Shown here: positions 33,993-41,891 of the stretch, piece by piece | Layout of the letters: each line of letters begins with the position of its first letter | Numbering within the stretch: the first letter of the stretch is position 1 | Assembly: GCF_018145875.1 (NCBI RefSeq) | Contig: NZ_JAGSSV010000021.1 | Coordinates: forward strand, 1 to 50,470 | Direction: 5' to 3' | Source of the DNA: Marinomonas vulgaris | Lineage (GTDB): Bacteria > Pseudomonadota > Gammaproteobacteria > Pseudomonadales > Marinomonadaceae | Length of the DNA stretch: 50,470 bases | Notes under the pieces: model-generated | The model's database searches: none | Told to the model about the DNA's origin: nothing | Seen by the model: the letters and a program-made list of their open reading frames with translations, nothing else | Position numbers and translations under genes: made by a program

Positions 33993-34898
33993 ATGAATGT
34001 TACGTTGCGACAGTTACGTGCTTTTTTGGCCGTCCATCAAGAGGGTAGCTTCACCAAGGCAGCAGAGACCCTTCACATTACTCAGTCAGCTTTAAGCAGC
34101 ATTATCAAAGAATTAGAAAATAACTTAGAACTTGGGCTGTTTGACCGCTCAACCAGAAAGCTAGAAACCTCAGAAGCGGGCCGCAATATTCTTCCAGCTG
34201 TGATTCGCATGTTGGATGAAATGGACACCTTAACCAACGAGGTAAAGGGGCTTAAAGAACTGGATTATGGCAAGGTAAGAATTGCTGTAGCTCAACAATT
34301 GGCGTCAGTTGAGCTGCCTAGAATTATCTCCATGTACAACACCATGTACCCACAAGTGGAAGTCAGCATGATTGATTGTGGGGTCGAAAAAATACAAGAC
34401 ATCGTCAGCAGTGGTGAAGCCGATATAGGTATTGGACCAGAGCGTAAGCTACAAACCTCGTTGAGCAAGCGTTTGATTTTTTCTCAGCCATTTCATTTAG
34501 CGACTTTGCCTAGCCACCCTATTGCACAAGGCGGCCGTATTCGCTGGAAAGACATTGCCTCTTTGGAGCTGATAACGCTTCGAGGAACATTTACGGATCT
34601 TTTAATAGAAAATTTAATGCGAGACTCAGCCGACTACATTATCAAACCGAAGCATCAGGTGAACTTTATGTCTACGGCACTTAGTATGGTGAAAAACGGC
34701 CTAGGCGTGACCTTGTGTTTGCCCTACGCGTTTGAATCGGTTAAACAAAATGAGCTGGTAATGGTACCTATTTGTGACCCGATAATTTATCGTAACTTTT
34801 ACCTATACAGCTCTAAAAACCGTGAAAAGCTACCAGCTGTGCAAAAATTTATCGATGTTTATTTAAAACACATGCATTTTGATAGAGCATTAGAATGA
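33993..34898 (+). CDS. LysR-family regulator of the fahA-P450-TRAP operon
   Basis: A 301-residue LysR regulator. The N-terminal winged helix reads LRQLRAFLAVHQEGSFTKAA and continues with ITQSALSSIIKELE; the effector domain follows from about residue 90. Divergent placement next to fahA makes it the likely activator of that operon, responding to an aromatic acid or intermediate. The stretch after it, 34899-35026, holds no gene. Confidence 0.88.
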   Translation: MNVTLRQLRAFLAVHQEGSFTKAAETLHITQSALSSIIKELENNLELGLFDRSTRKLETSEAGRNILPAVIRMLDEMDTLTNEVKGLKELDYGKVRIAVAQQLASVELPRIISMYNTMYPQVEVSMIDCGVEKIQDIVSSGEADIGIGPERKLQTSLSKRLIFSQPFHLATLPSHPIAQGGRIRWKDIASLELITLRGTFTDLLIENLMRDSADYIIKPKHQVNFMSTALSMVKNGLGVTLCLPYAFESVKQNELVMVPICDPIIYRNFYLYSSKNREKLPAVQKFIDVYLKHMHFDRALE

Positions 34899-35026
34899 AT
34901 ATTCCGGTTCCCATTAATTTTTTATATTTTACCAGTAGATTTTCGAAGTAAAACTAACCAGCGTTCAGCTATCGGATTAGAATAAAGTCCGACAAGACTA
35001 GTCTGATTATCAAGGTTAAAAAACAT

Positions 35027-35375
35027 TTATTGCGGCGGTATTCCATGAGGAACGATCGTTACATCAGAGTAAATCTTTAGGGACAAAAGGGTGGAAATTT
35101 TTTCTTTGATAGATTCCACATTTGTGTTCGTTACATTGCCAAAAAGCTTTACAAGCGTAAACCTCAAGCCTCTTTATAGCTTTGTGAAGCGTTAGCTTCT
35201 GCCACCCACGCCTCGCTTTTGAGGATGAAAGGCTGGATCGTTACAATCGTTTTTTATTGGTAAGTATCAAACTCAAAACGATAATCGCGACGATTAATCC
35301 AACGATAAATATGTGCGACCACTTTTTCTCATTCTGAGTCTCTCCCCAAGACTTCATATAGCTACTAAGCTTCAT
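35027..35375 (-). pseudogene. traE: Decayed traE
   Basis: TraE is a bitopic inner-membrane component of the F-type mating channel. The start ATG at 35375 overlaps the traL stop as ATGA. MKLSSYMKSWGETQNEKKWS and a membrane segment (IFIVGLIVAIIVLSLIL) are intact, then the frame ends at 35241. Homology goes on in another frame (TIVTIQPFILKSEAWVAEA, SYKEA), meets TGA where a tryptophan is expected (near 35154), shifts again and continues LVKLFGNVTNTNVESIKEKI to a final stop at 35027. At least two shifts and one nonsense change; not functional. Confidence 0.82.
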
Positions 35376-35635
35376 GGAGTATATCTCCGTGAATAAGTTT
35401 TTTTGAAAGATTTGGCTTTCGTAATGGGAATCCCAAACCAATAAAGAAGGTGCATTAAATAGCCATCTGGTTGGTTATCTTTGAATTTGCGATAAAGATT
35501 TGTGACGATAAGCCCAATTGCCGCGCAAACAAAAAGCTTATCCAGCATTACGCCAGCAAAAATTCCTATTATAACCGGTGCTAATTCATCAGCAATCCAC
35601 AAAAGTGCATATTTCGGAGCATTCCGAACAGCCAT
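35372..35635 (-). CDS. traL: TraL, N terminus replaced by IS21 sequence
   Basis: TraL is a small inner-membrane protein of F/SXT-type transfer systems. The segment LLWIADELAPVIIGIFAGVM and the conserved GYLMHLLYWFGIP identify it. The first ten codons (MAVRNAPKYA) lie within the IS21 left end, which begins at 35606; the native start and first residues have been lost and a start codon supplied by the IS. In related operons a DUF4400 gene lies directly upstream; here that gene ends at 5286. The adjacent traE is decayed. Confidence 0.78.
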   Translation of the reverse strand: MAVRNAPKYALLWIADELAPVIIGIFAGVMLDKLFVCAAIGLIVTNLYRKFKDNQPDGYLMHLLYWFGIPITKAKSFKKTYSRRYTP

Positions 35636-35720
35636 TTCGGTATGATCCGAACACTTTTAAGCGAACTCCGAAATCAGCGTTCGGAAGAGCGAAAACCGCG
35701 TTCGGAATGCCCGGAATCCT
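35606..35720 (+). repeat. Left end of the IS21-type element
   Basis: The terminus TGCATATTTCGGAG begins at 35606 inside traL. Three to four internal copies of a CGTTCGGAA/TTCCGAAC motif follow up to about 35714, the multiple terminal repeats bound by IstA. It matches the right end at 679-757. Confidence 0.75.
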
Positions 35721-35789
35721 ACCTTTTTCTCTTTTAAATCAATAACTCGCTATTCTTTCCTTTTCAAGCAAGAAGGTGAGGAAGCGATC

Positions 35790-36136
35790 ATGGCAAAAAA
35801 GAGAACTCCAATGAATAAAATTAAAGAAATATTACGCCTTAAGTACGACTGTGGGTTGTCCTACCGAAATATTGCCAGTTGCCTCAATGTTAGCCTTGCA
35901 ACGGTCTCAGAACTTAACGCTCGCTTTAAACAAAGTCAGATAGGTTGGCCTTTACCCGAAAGTTGCAGCGATGCCGATCTCACTCAGGCGCTGTATCACG
36001 GTAAAAAAGCCAGTCGGGATAAAGTCATGCCAGACTTCACTCAATACGCTGTCGAACTCAGACGAAAAGGCATGACGAAGATGCTGTTGTGGCAGGAATA
36101 TCACGAGCAATATCAAGAGCAAGCTTACCCCCTGTG
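35790..36136 (+). pseudogene. istA: istA transposase, truncated by IS3 insertion
   Basis: The N-terminal part of an IS21 transposase: an HTH (KEILRLKYDCGLSYRNIASC) and a second DNA-binding part ending MLLWQEYHEQYQEQAYPL. The frame then runs into the IS3 terminus at 36137 and stops at 36173. The DDE catalytic domain is missing, and no istA sequence resumes after the IS3 element, so a deletion accompanied or followed the insertion. A good ribosome site (AAGGTGAGGAAGCGATC) precedes the ATG. Confidence 0.85.
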
Positions 36137-36197
36137 TCAGGATAGTTGTCGCCTCATTTGTTATTTTAAATAGACAGGGAGCGGTAAGTTAAAACCA

Positions 36198-36590
36198 GTG
36201 AATTACCAAAGACATTCAAGTGCCTTTAAAGAAGCTATCTTACAGAAACTCAGCCAAAGCGAATTGTCCAAACAACAGTTTGCAGAACAAGAAGGCATTA
36301 AGCTCTCCACCCTGTGTAGTTGGCAAAAGCAATTCAACACATCAGGATTTAGCGAGTCAAAAGTGAGTTCATCAGATAAGTGGTCAAATGAAGAAAAATT
36401 TGCTGTCGTACTTGAAACTGCTGCCTTGTCTGAAGCGGATCTGCATCAGTACTGTCGAGAAAAAGGGTTGTACCCTGAGCAAGTAAAGCGATGGAAGCAA
36501 GCCTGTATTGCTGGCAACACGGTGAAATCGACAAGAAACACTAAGCTCACGGCGGAGCAACAAACGGCCAAAAACGCATTAAAGAACTAG
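36198..36590 (+). CDS. IS3-family OrfA, DNA-binding protein
   Basis: A 130-residue HTH protein (SKQQFAEQEGIKLSTLCSWQ, then KFAVVLETAALSEADLHQYC). It stops at 36590, while the leucine zipper that normally ends OrfA (QKRIKELEREIRRKEKALAE) is encoded in the -1 frame from the A-run at 36570-36574. Either frameshifting at this point makes the full protein or the gene carries a fixed frameshift. The partial copy at 25471 has the same sequence here. The ATG-less start is GTG 36198. Confidence 0.8.
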   Translation: MNYQRHSSAFKEAILQKLSQSELSKQQFAEQEGIKLSTLCSWQKQFNTSGFSESKVSSSDKWSNEEKFAVVLETAALSEADLHQYCREKGLYPEQVKRWKQACIAGNTVKSTRNTKLTAEQQTAKNALKN

Positions 36591-36669
36591 AGCGTGAGAT
36601 CAGACGAAAGGAGAAAGCGTTAGCAGAAAGTGCTGCGCTACTGGTGCTGGGAAAAAAGTTCGATGCCTA

Positions 36670-37683
36670 TTGGGAGGAAAAAGAGGACAGCTAATCACGC
36701 TGGCCGATAGGCAAAAGTATGCGCAGTGGATCCGTCATGCGGTTGAGTCAGGGGCACGACAAGAGCCTGCCTGCGAGATGATTGGTTTATCGATCAGGAC
36801 GTTACAGCGTTGGTATAGTGATGGCTCTATTGGTGAGGATAGAAGAGTCACAGCGATAAGGCCCACCCCGGCAAACAAGCTGAGTGAGGTAGAGCGGCAG
36901 AAGATACTTGAGGTCTGCAAGCGTGACGAGTTTGCTTCCCTGCCACCTAGCCAAATCGTCCCTATATTGGCCGACAGAGGCGAGTATATTGCCTCGGAAT
37001 CCAGCTTTTATCGTCTCCTAAAAGCGGAAAATATGCTTCATCACAGAGGAAAAGCAGCACCAAGGAACGCCCATAAAAGGCCCACAAGCTACACGGCGAA
37101 AAAAGCCAATGAGGTGTGGAGTTGGGACATTAGCTATCTGTCAACCACCGTGATTGGGCAGCACTACTACCTGTACATGATAGAAGATATTTACAGTCGA
37201 AAAATAGTGGGTTGGGAGGTGCATCATCAAGAAACGGGAGAGCATGCCGCCGATCTACTGGAGCGTAGTGTTTGGGCAGAAAAATGCGTTAAAAAAGATC
37301 TTGTCTTACACTCAGAAAACGGTGCGCCCATAAAGAGCTTAACGATGAGAGCAAAAAGGTATGATCTTGGCGTTGTGACCTCCCGCAGTTGTCCAAGGGG
37401 GAGTAACGATAACCCATACTCGGAGTCGCTGTTTAGAACAGTGAAATATCACCCTAGATGGCCGTCAGAAGGGTTTAAAACCCTGGAATGTGCGAGAGAG
37501 TGGGTCAAAGAGTTCGTGTCTTGGTACAACCATGAACACCGCCATAGTCGAATCCAGTTTGTCACGCCAAATCAAAGGCATGCAGGGCTTGATCAAGTAA
37601 TCTTAGCGAAACGAGCGGGCTTGTATCAGCAGAAAAAGAAAGAGCGCCCTGAGCGTTGGTCAAAAGCAGAAAGAAATAGGTGA
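36670..37683 (+). CDS. IS3-family OrfB, DDE transposase
   Basis: A 337-residue transposase with an N-terminal HTH and an rve integrase core. The catalytic triad positions are D153 (WSWDIS), residue 216 (HSENG) and E252 (NPYSESLF), with 35 residues between the last two as in DDE(35). Residue 216 is glutamate instead of the nearly universal aspartate (HSDNG), so activity may be impaired. The TTG at 36670 overlaps the zipper frame of OrfA and is probably not used alone; fusion by frameshifting is usual in IS3. Confidence 0.85.
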   Translation: MGGKRGQLITLADRQKYAQWIRHAVESGARQEPACEMIGLSIRTLQRWYSDGSIGEDRRVTAIRPTPANKLSEVERQKILEVCKRDEFASLPPSQIVPILADRGEYIASESSFYRLLKAENMLHHRGKAAPRNAHKRPTSYTAKKANEVWSWDISYLSTTVIGQHYYLYMIEDIYSRKIVGWEVHHQETGEHAADLLERSVWAEKCVKKDLVLHSENGAPIKSLTMRAKRYDLGVVTSRSCPRGSNDNPYSESLFRTVKYHPRWPSEGFKTLECAREWVKEFVSWYNHEHRHSRIQFVTPNQRHAGLDQVILAKRAGLYQQKKKERPERWSKAERNR

Positions 37684-37748
37684 TGTGTAATTAAATCCAG
37701 AGCAACACAAAGACGCTGCTTAATTACTTTAGGCGACAACTACCTTGA

Positions 37749-38044
37749 AAAACGCCGTTATTATGCGGTTAAAGTGGCATGATTTTCAGATTACAAGAAG
37801 TGGCTTAGCAGTCCAAGCATCACTAAATAATCTAATATTAGACACTGGCCAAGCCAAAAGCTCAACCAGTAGTGATCAACGAAACGTAAAAAAACAGAGT
37901 TATCAGCTTAGACAGTTTTCTTGTCGCAGTCAGTGTACCCTGAGGATGAAATCAGGGCACGATTAAGATTAGATGCTTTTATAAAGAATCGACGCATCGT
38001 GGATAAAGAGATTGAAAAACCTCGGCATGTTAACAGTTTTGACC
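37749..38044. other. Unassigned segment between the IS3 element and the galB relic
   Basis: No gene that I can support. A frame from 37921 includes PEDEIRARLRLDAFIKNRRI, which looks protein-like but has no recognisable family and no ribosome site. Probably the debris of whatever was deleted beside the IS3 element. Confidence 0.4.
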
Positions 38045-38482
38045 ACCTGAATTACGGCGGAAGTGGTTGCCACGATTTTCAGCTAGGTTTTCATAGAATT
38101 TCCAAAGATGTTCTTGTCCTTGCATACATTCGATAGCAGCTTTCTTCTCCTCCCATACTTCAGTAATGTCTAGGAAGGTGTCTGGTTTCCACTCCATCTG
38201 CTCACTCCAGTGGATAATCGCCAAAATCAAAAAAATGAATATCATGTGCGTTAAGTGCCTGAGCGGCGGCCTCAGCTTCTTTACGCCGCTCTATCTTTAC
38301 CTTCTCAAGCGTCATATTTTCCTGTTTCCAAAGTTTGGCGGATTCGCCACGCTCTCCATATAACAAACAGGCGATTGTCACCTCGTAACCTAATTTTTGG
38401 TGCAATGCTATAGCGCCACCGCACCTCCATACAAAGTCTGCTGAGTGGGCACTGATAATGAGGGCTGTCTTTTTTCGCGCAT
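38045..38482 (-). pseudogene. galB: Dead 4-oxalomesaconate hydratase gene of the GalB (PIG-L) type
   Basis: The start ATG (38482, AGGAG upstream) is followed by six A residues where seven would keep the frame. In the right frame it reads KKTALIISAHSADFVWRCGG, then LLYGERGESAKLWKQEN and DFGDYPLE, the N-terminal half of GalB. The middle is missing; at about 38222 the sequence jumps, in another frame, to the C-terminal part (PDTFLDITEVWEEKKAAIECM, GQEHLWKFYENLAENRG, RRNSG), and the last residues are also gone. So there is one frameshift, an internal deletion and a 3' truncation. The amidohydrolase ligJ beside it encodes the same step. Confidence 0.8.
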
Positions 38483-38526
38483 GACGAAACTCCTAAAGTA
38501 ATATAAATTTAAAATGCATTATTTAT

Positions 38527-38558
38527 GTTACCTTATAACATTTGTTATGTGTGGTAAC
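38527..38558. promoter_or_regulatory. Nested palindrome upstream of the galB relic
   Basis: GTTACC and GGTAAC (38527-38532, 38553-38558) enclose the perfect 14-bp palindrome ATAACATTTGTTAT (38535-38548). It is likely an operator of the former galB promoter. The following 38559-38827 has no gene that I can support. Confidence 0.5.
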
Positions 38559-38827
38559 TTATCTATTCACTTTCGTTCGTATAAGTATAGGATTTTGATA
38601 CTTACAAGGGGGCGATGGGCACCTGAATGTAGATGGCTACTCAGCCTAGTTGCTTGGCACACGCACGTCGAAAATTTATTGAAGCAGAAAAGACATGTCC
38701 AAAGGGAAATCGGGTAAAGTGACGATGGCGATCATTCATATCAGAAAGAGTACACAGTAGGCGAATTTGGATATGTAGATCTTAATGTTCATTGCTGTAA
38801 TGTACACAAACCAAATAATCGAAGTAA

Positions 38828-39910
38828 CTAAGGCCAATCAGAAAAATCTTGCTTTGCTCCTTCAGGAGCGTTTCCCTTTTTTCCGGAATGAATACGTTTA
38901 AATTGACTGGGTGATATACCGACTTCTTTTTTGAAAAAGTGACTAAACTGGCTGGCGTCCTGATAGCCCAGACTGTTGGCAATGGCTTGTATGGAGCTTG
39001 ATGATTCTTTTAGCCTAAAGGTTGCTTCCATCAAAATTCGGTTATTTATTAACTGCAAAGGTGTTTTGTTAAGGTTACGCTGACAAACCGCATGTAGACG
39101 ACCATAGGTCAAACTCAACGTCTGACAATAAAAATAAACTGTCCTTCTATTTTGATATTCGACTTCTACTAGTTGGCGGAATTGTTGCAGAATTAGCTCG
39201 TCTGGAGAATGCGTTAATCGGAGAGTATCAATGTTGCTTAGGCGATAGACGATTTTCCTAAAACCAAACTGTCGCTTGGTGATCCTAAACGGGTGCTCTA
39301 CTTTTGCTCTGATACTGGCTTTTATGTATTCCGTTCGGATAGGTTGCTTATTTATTCTTGGATTTTTCTTGAGAAGGCGCACCTTGCTCGGCATTTCAGC
39401 AATCAACCAATCCGCTTTGATGTCTTTTAGCTCTTCTCGTTTTTGAGCGCCTCGATAACCCGAATCGGCCGAGATAAAGCATTCTTCACCATGAAGTAGC
39501 TTATCTGTTTCTGTAATGTCGTGTACGTTGGCCGCCGTTGTGCTTAGACTGTGGGTTAGCCCTGTTCTAGCCTCAACGCCGATGTAAGCTTTTAACCCGA
39601 AGAACCATTGTTTCCCTTTTTGAGTCTGGTGTATCTCTGGATCGCGCGCTTTCGCTTTATTTTTAATCGAGCTAGCCGCTTCAATAATGGTGGCGTCGAC
39701 AATCGTGCCTTCTTTTAGATAAATACCAGCGCTGGACAACCACTTGTTAACCTCTTTGAACAGCTGACGGGAGAGCTTATGCTTTTCCAGTAAGTGTCTA
39801 AAGTTCATGATGGTTGTGTGATCAGGGATTGAACTGTCCAACGACAATCCAGCAAACAAACGCATGGACGTGATTTCATAAAGCGCGTCTTCCATAGCAG
39901 GATCACTCAT
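38828..39910 (-). CDS. In-frame chimera of IS5 transposase and AraC-family regulator
   Basis: Residues 1-222 are an IS5-family DDE transposase starting at the conserved [20 protein letters not shown]; catalytic D72 (VDATIIEA), D149 (SADSGYRG) and E205 (KVEHPFR) are all present, while about 70 N-terminal residues and the C-terminal end are lost. From about residue 232 the frame runs without a stop into an AraC/XylS regulator: the end of the N-terminal domain ([15 protein letters not shown]), both HTH motifs ([40 protein letters not shown]) and a normal end at 38828. The AraC effector domain is replaced. The AraC part resembles HpaA/PobC regulators of aromatic-acid genes. It faces ligJ across a 268-bp gap. 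Whether it is expressed or functions is unknown. Confidence 0.85.
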   Translation of the reverse strand: MSDPAMEDALYEITSMRLFAGLSLDSSIPDHTTIMNFRHLLEKHKLSRQLFKEVNKWLSSAGIYLKEGTIVDATIIEAASSIKNKAKARDPEIHQTQKGKQWFFGLKAYIGVEARTGLTHSLSTTAANVHDITETDKLLHGEECFISADSGYRGAQKREELKDIKADWLIAEMPSKVRLLKKNPRINKQPIRTEYIKASIRAKVEHPFRITKRQFGFRKIVYRLSNIDTLRLTHSPDELILQQFRQLVEVEYQNRRTVYFYCQTLSLTYGRLHAVCQRNLNKTPLQLINNRILMEATFRLKESSSSIQAIANSLGYQDASQFSHFFKKEVGISPSQFKRIHSGKKGNAPEGAKQDFSDWP

Positions 39911-40078
39911 TAAGGTAAAGAGTATGTTTGTTTCCTCAGCTAAACATGTCTATACCAAAATGCAATACCCTTTAAGACAAATTGAAATAGCCAACTTACC
40001 TTTAGATAAAGAATACTCCTTATACGAAGTGATGAGATAGTCAAGACAATAGCCAGCTTATTCACAAGCGGATTGGGA

Positions 40079-40103
40079 GTATTAATGTTTAGTTTCATAA
40101 TAC
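40079..40103 (+). promoter_or_regulatory. Inverted repeat upstream of ligJ
   Basis: GTATTA (40079-40084) and TAATAC (40098-40103) are separated by 13 bases, the size of a LysR recognition site, and lie 76 bp before ligJ. A candidate operator for the LysR protein at 47331. Confidence 0.45.
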
Positions 40104-40178
40104 CCCCAAGGTAAAACGATTTATGACTTCACTGTCTTTGTCACGACTTTAAATACGATTATTATAGAGAGCTATTAG

Positions 40179-41186
40179 ATGATTATAGATTGCCATGGGC
40201 ATTACACGACTACACCTGTTGGTGTTGGTGAATACCGCGATAAACAAAAAGCAGCTGTAGCTAAAGACCCTTCATTTGTCGGCGAAAAAGGGAAAGTCAT
40301 CGTTTCTGACGACGAAATTCGAGACAGTATCATCAATAATCAACTTCGTTTACAGCAAGAACGCGGTACCGATCTAACTATATTTTCCCCCCGAGCCAGC
40401 TGGATGGGCCATCACATTGGTAATGAATTCACTAGCCAATATTGGACTGAGCATCAAAATGACTTAATCCGTCGTGTATGTGATCTTTTTCCTGACAACT
40501 TTGCACCGGTCGCTCAATTGCCTCAGTCACCAGGTGTTGACCCAGGTAAATCCGTCGCTGAAATCGTACGTACTGTTGAAGAAATGGGCTTTATTGGCAT
40601 TAACTTGAACCCTGATCCGAGTGGTGGTTATTGGAAAGACAAGTCTTTGGCTGATCGTTCTTTTTACCCAATTTATGAAAAAATGTGCGAATACGATATT
40701 CCAGCGATGATCCACGTAAGTGCAGCATGTAACGATTGTTTTCACACAACGGGTTCCCATTATTTGGGCGCAGACACCACTGGCTTCCAACAATTAATGA
40801 TGTCAGATGTGTTTAAAGATTTTCCTGATCTAAAAATCATCATCCCCCATGGTGGCGGTGCCGTGCCTTATCACTGGGGGCGCTTCCGTGGTATGGCACT
40901 GGACCAAGGGTTTGATCTGGCCGAACGTGTCTTAAACAATATTTATTTTGATACCTGTGTTTACCATCAGCGAGGCATTGATTTGCTATTGGACATCATT
41001 CCAACTAAGAACATCTTGTTTGCTTCAGAAATGATCGGTGCAGTGCGTGGCGTTGATCCAGAGAGTGGCCATTATTTTGACGACACAAAACGCTACATCG
41101 ATAACAACACCGTACTAAGTGCTGAGCAAAAACAGGCCGTTTTTGAAGACAATGCGCGTCGTGTGTTTTCTCGATTAAAAGCATAA
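40179..41186 (+). CDS. ligJ: 4-oxalomesaconate hydratase LigJ
   Basis: Zinc-dependent hydratase of the amidohydrolase superfamily that adds water to the tautomer of 4-oxalomesaconate, giving 4-carboxy-4-hydroxy-2-oxoadipate. The N-terminal metal motif is IIDCHGHY (residues 2-9); further motifs are PAMIHVSAAC, IIIPHGGGAVPYHWGR and FASEMIGAVRGVDP. Length of 335 residues fits LigJ (about 340). It is the first gene of the ligJKUIAB operon. The dead galB gene nearby shows that the cluster once had a second, unrelated hydratase for this step. Confidence 0.92.
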   Translation: MIIDCHGHYTTTPVGVGEYRDKQKAAVAKDPSFVGEKGKVIVSDDEIRDSIINNQLRLQQERGTDLTIFSPRASWMGHHIGNEFTSQYWTEHQNDLIRRVCDLFPDNFAPVAQLPQSPGVDPGKSVAEIVRTVEEMGFIGINLNPDPSGGYWKDKSLADRSFYPIYEKMCEYDIPAMIHVSAACNDCFHTTGSHYLGADTTGFQQLMMSDVFKDFPDLKIIIPHGGGAVPYHWGRFRGMALDQGFDLAERVLNNIYFDTCVYHQRGIDLLLDIIPTKNILFASEMIGAVRGVDPESGHYFDDTKRYIDNNTVLSAEQKQAVFEDNARRVFSRLKA

Positions 41187-41213
41187 GGCTTGAATGATTA
41201 GGGGTAAAAGATC

Positions 41214-41891
41214 ATGCGAAATAATGTAGTAGTGCAACATATCGAACGTACAGAGCAAGCCGTGATAGATGGTTTGGCACAATGCGGCGTAGCGACCATT
41301 CATGAATCTCAGGGTCGTGTTGGTTTATTGGCTCACTATATGCGCCCAATTCAAATCGATAAAACCATTGCCGGATCCGCTGTCACAATTTCGGGTGCCG
41401 CCGGCGACAACTGGATGATGCATGTAGCGATAGAGCAGTGTCAGCCTGGAGACGTGATGGTATTTGCGCCGACATCGCCTTCTAACCATGGATTTTTTGG
41501 TGACTTATTGGCGACATCTGCTCAGTCCCGCGGTGTTGTGGGTCTGATCATTGACGGCGGCGTACGCGATACCCGAGATTTGCGTCAAATGGATTTTCCA
41601 GTTTGGTCTAAGGCAGTATTCTCAGAAGGTACTATTAAAGAAACCGTCGGCTCCGTTAACGTGTCCATGGTTTGCGCTGATACTCTAATTAACCCAGGTG
41701 ATGTGATCGTAGCAGATGACGACGGTGTTGTTGTAGTACGACGAGAAAATGCTGCTGAAGTGCTTGAGCTTGCTCGTGCTCGTATGGCCAACGAGGAAGC
41801 TAAACGTATTCGTATGGCAAACGGCGAATTGGGTTTGGATATTTACGACATGCGTGCACGGCTAAAAGAAAAAGGCCTGAAATATGTCTAA
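41214..41891 (+). CDS. ligK: 4-carboxy-4-hydroxy-2-oxoadipate aldolase
   Basis: Class II pyruvate aldolase of the RraA-like HMG/CHA type, cleaving CHA to pyruvate and oxaloacetate. The RraA signature [11 protein letters not shown] gives R118 and D119, the substrate and Mg/Mn-binding pair; [12 protein letters not shown] lies just before. At 225 residues it fits LigK/ProA (227). It has a ribosome site AGGGGTAAAAGATC and overlaps the next gene by 8 bp. Confidence 0.92.
   Translation: MRNNVVVQHIERTEQAVIDGLAQCGVATIHESQGRVGLLAHYMRPIQIDKTIAGSAVTISGAAGDNWMMHVAIEQCQPGDVMVFAPTSPSNHGFFGDLLATSAQSRGVVGLIIDGGVRDTRDLRQMDFPVWSKAVFSEGTIKETVGSVNVSMVCADTLINPGDVIVADDDGVVVVRRENAAEVLELARARMANEEAKRIRMANGELGLDIYDMRARLKEKGLKYV

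Larger units (their letters stand above)
36137..37748 (+). mobile_element. Complete IS3-family insertion sequence
   Basis: The ends are TCAGGATAGTTGTCGCCT (36137) and, on the other strand, TCAAGGTAGTTGTCGCCT (37748), 16 of 18 identical. Between them lie orfA and orfB on the plus strand. The element is 1612 bp. No target duplication is visible (CCTGTG before, AAAACG after), which fits recombination at one end. Confidence 0.85.

Noticed and set aside
35606..36136. Conjugation promoter or oriT in the repeats upstream of traL
   Set aside because: The repeated TTCCGAAC motifs are IS21 terminal repeats and are matched at 679-757.
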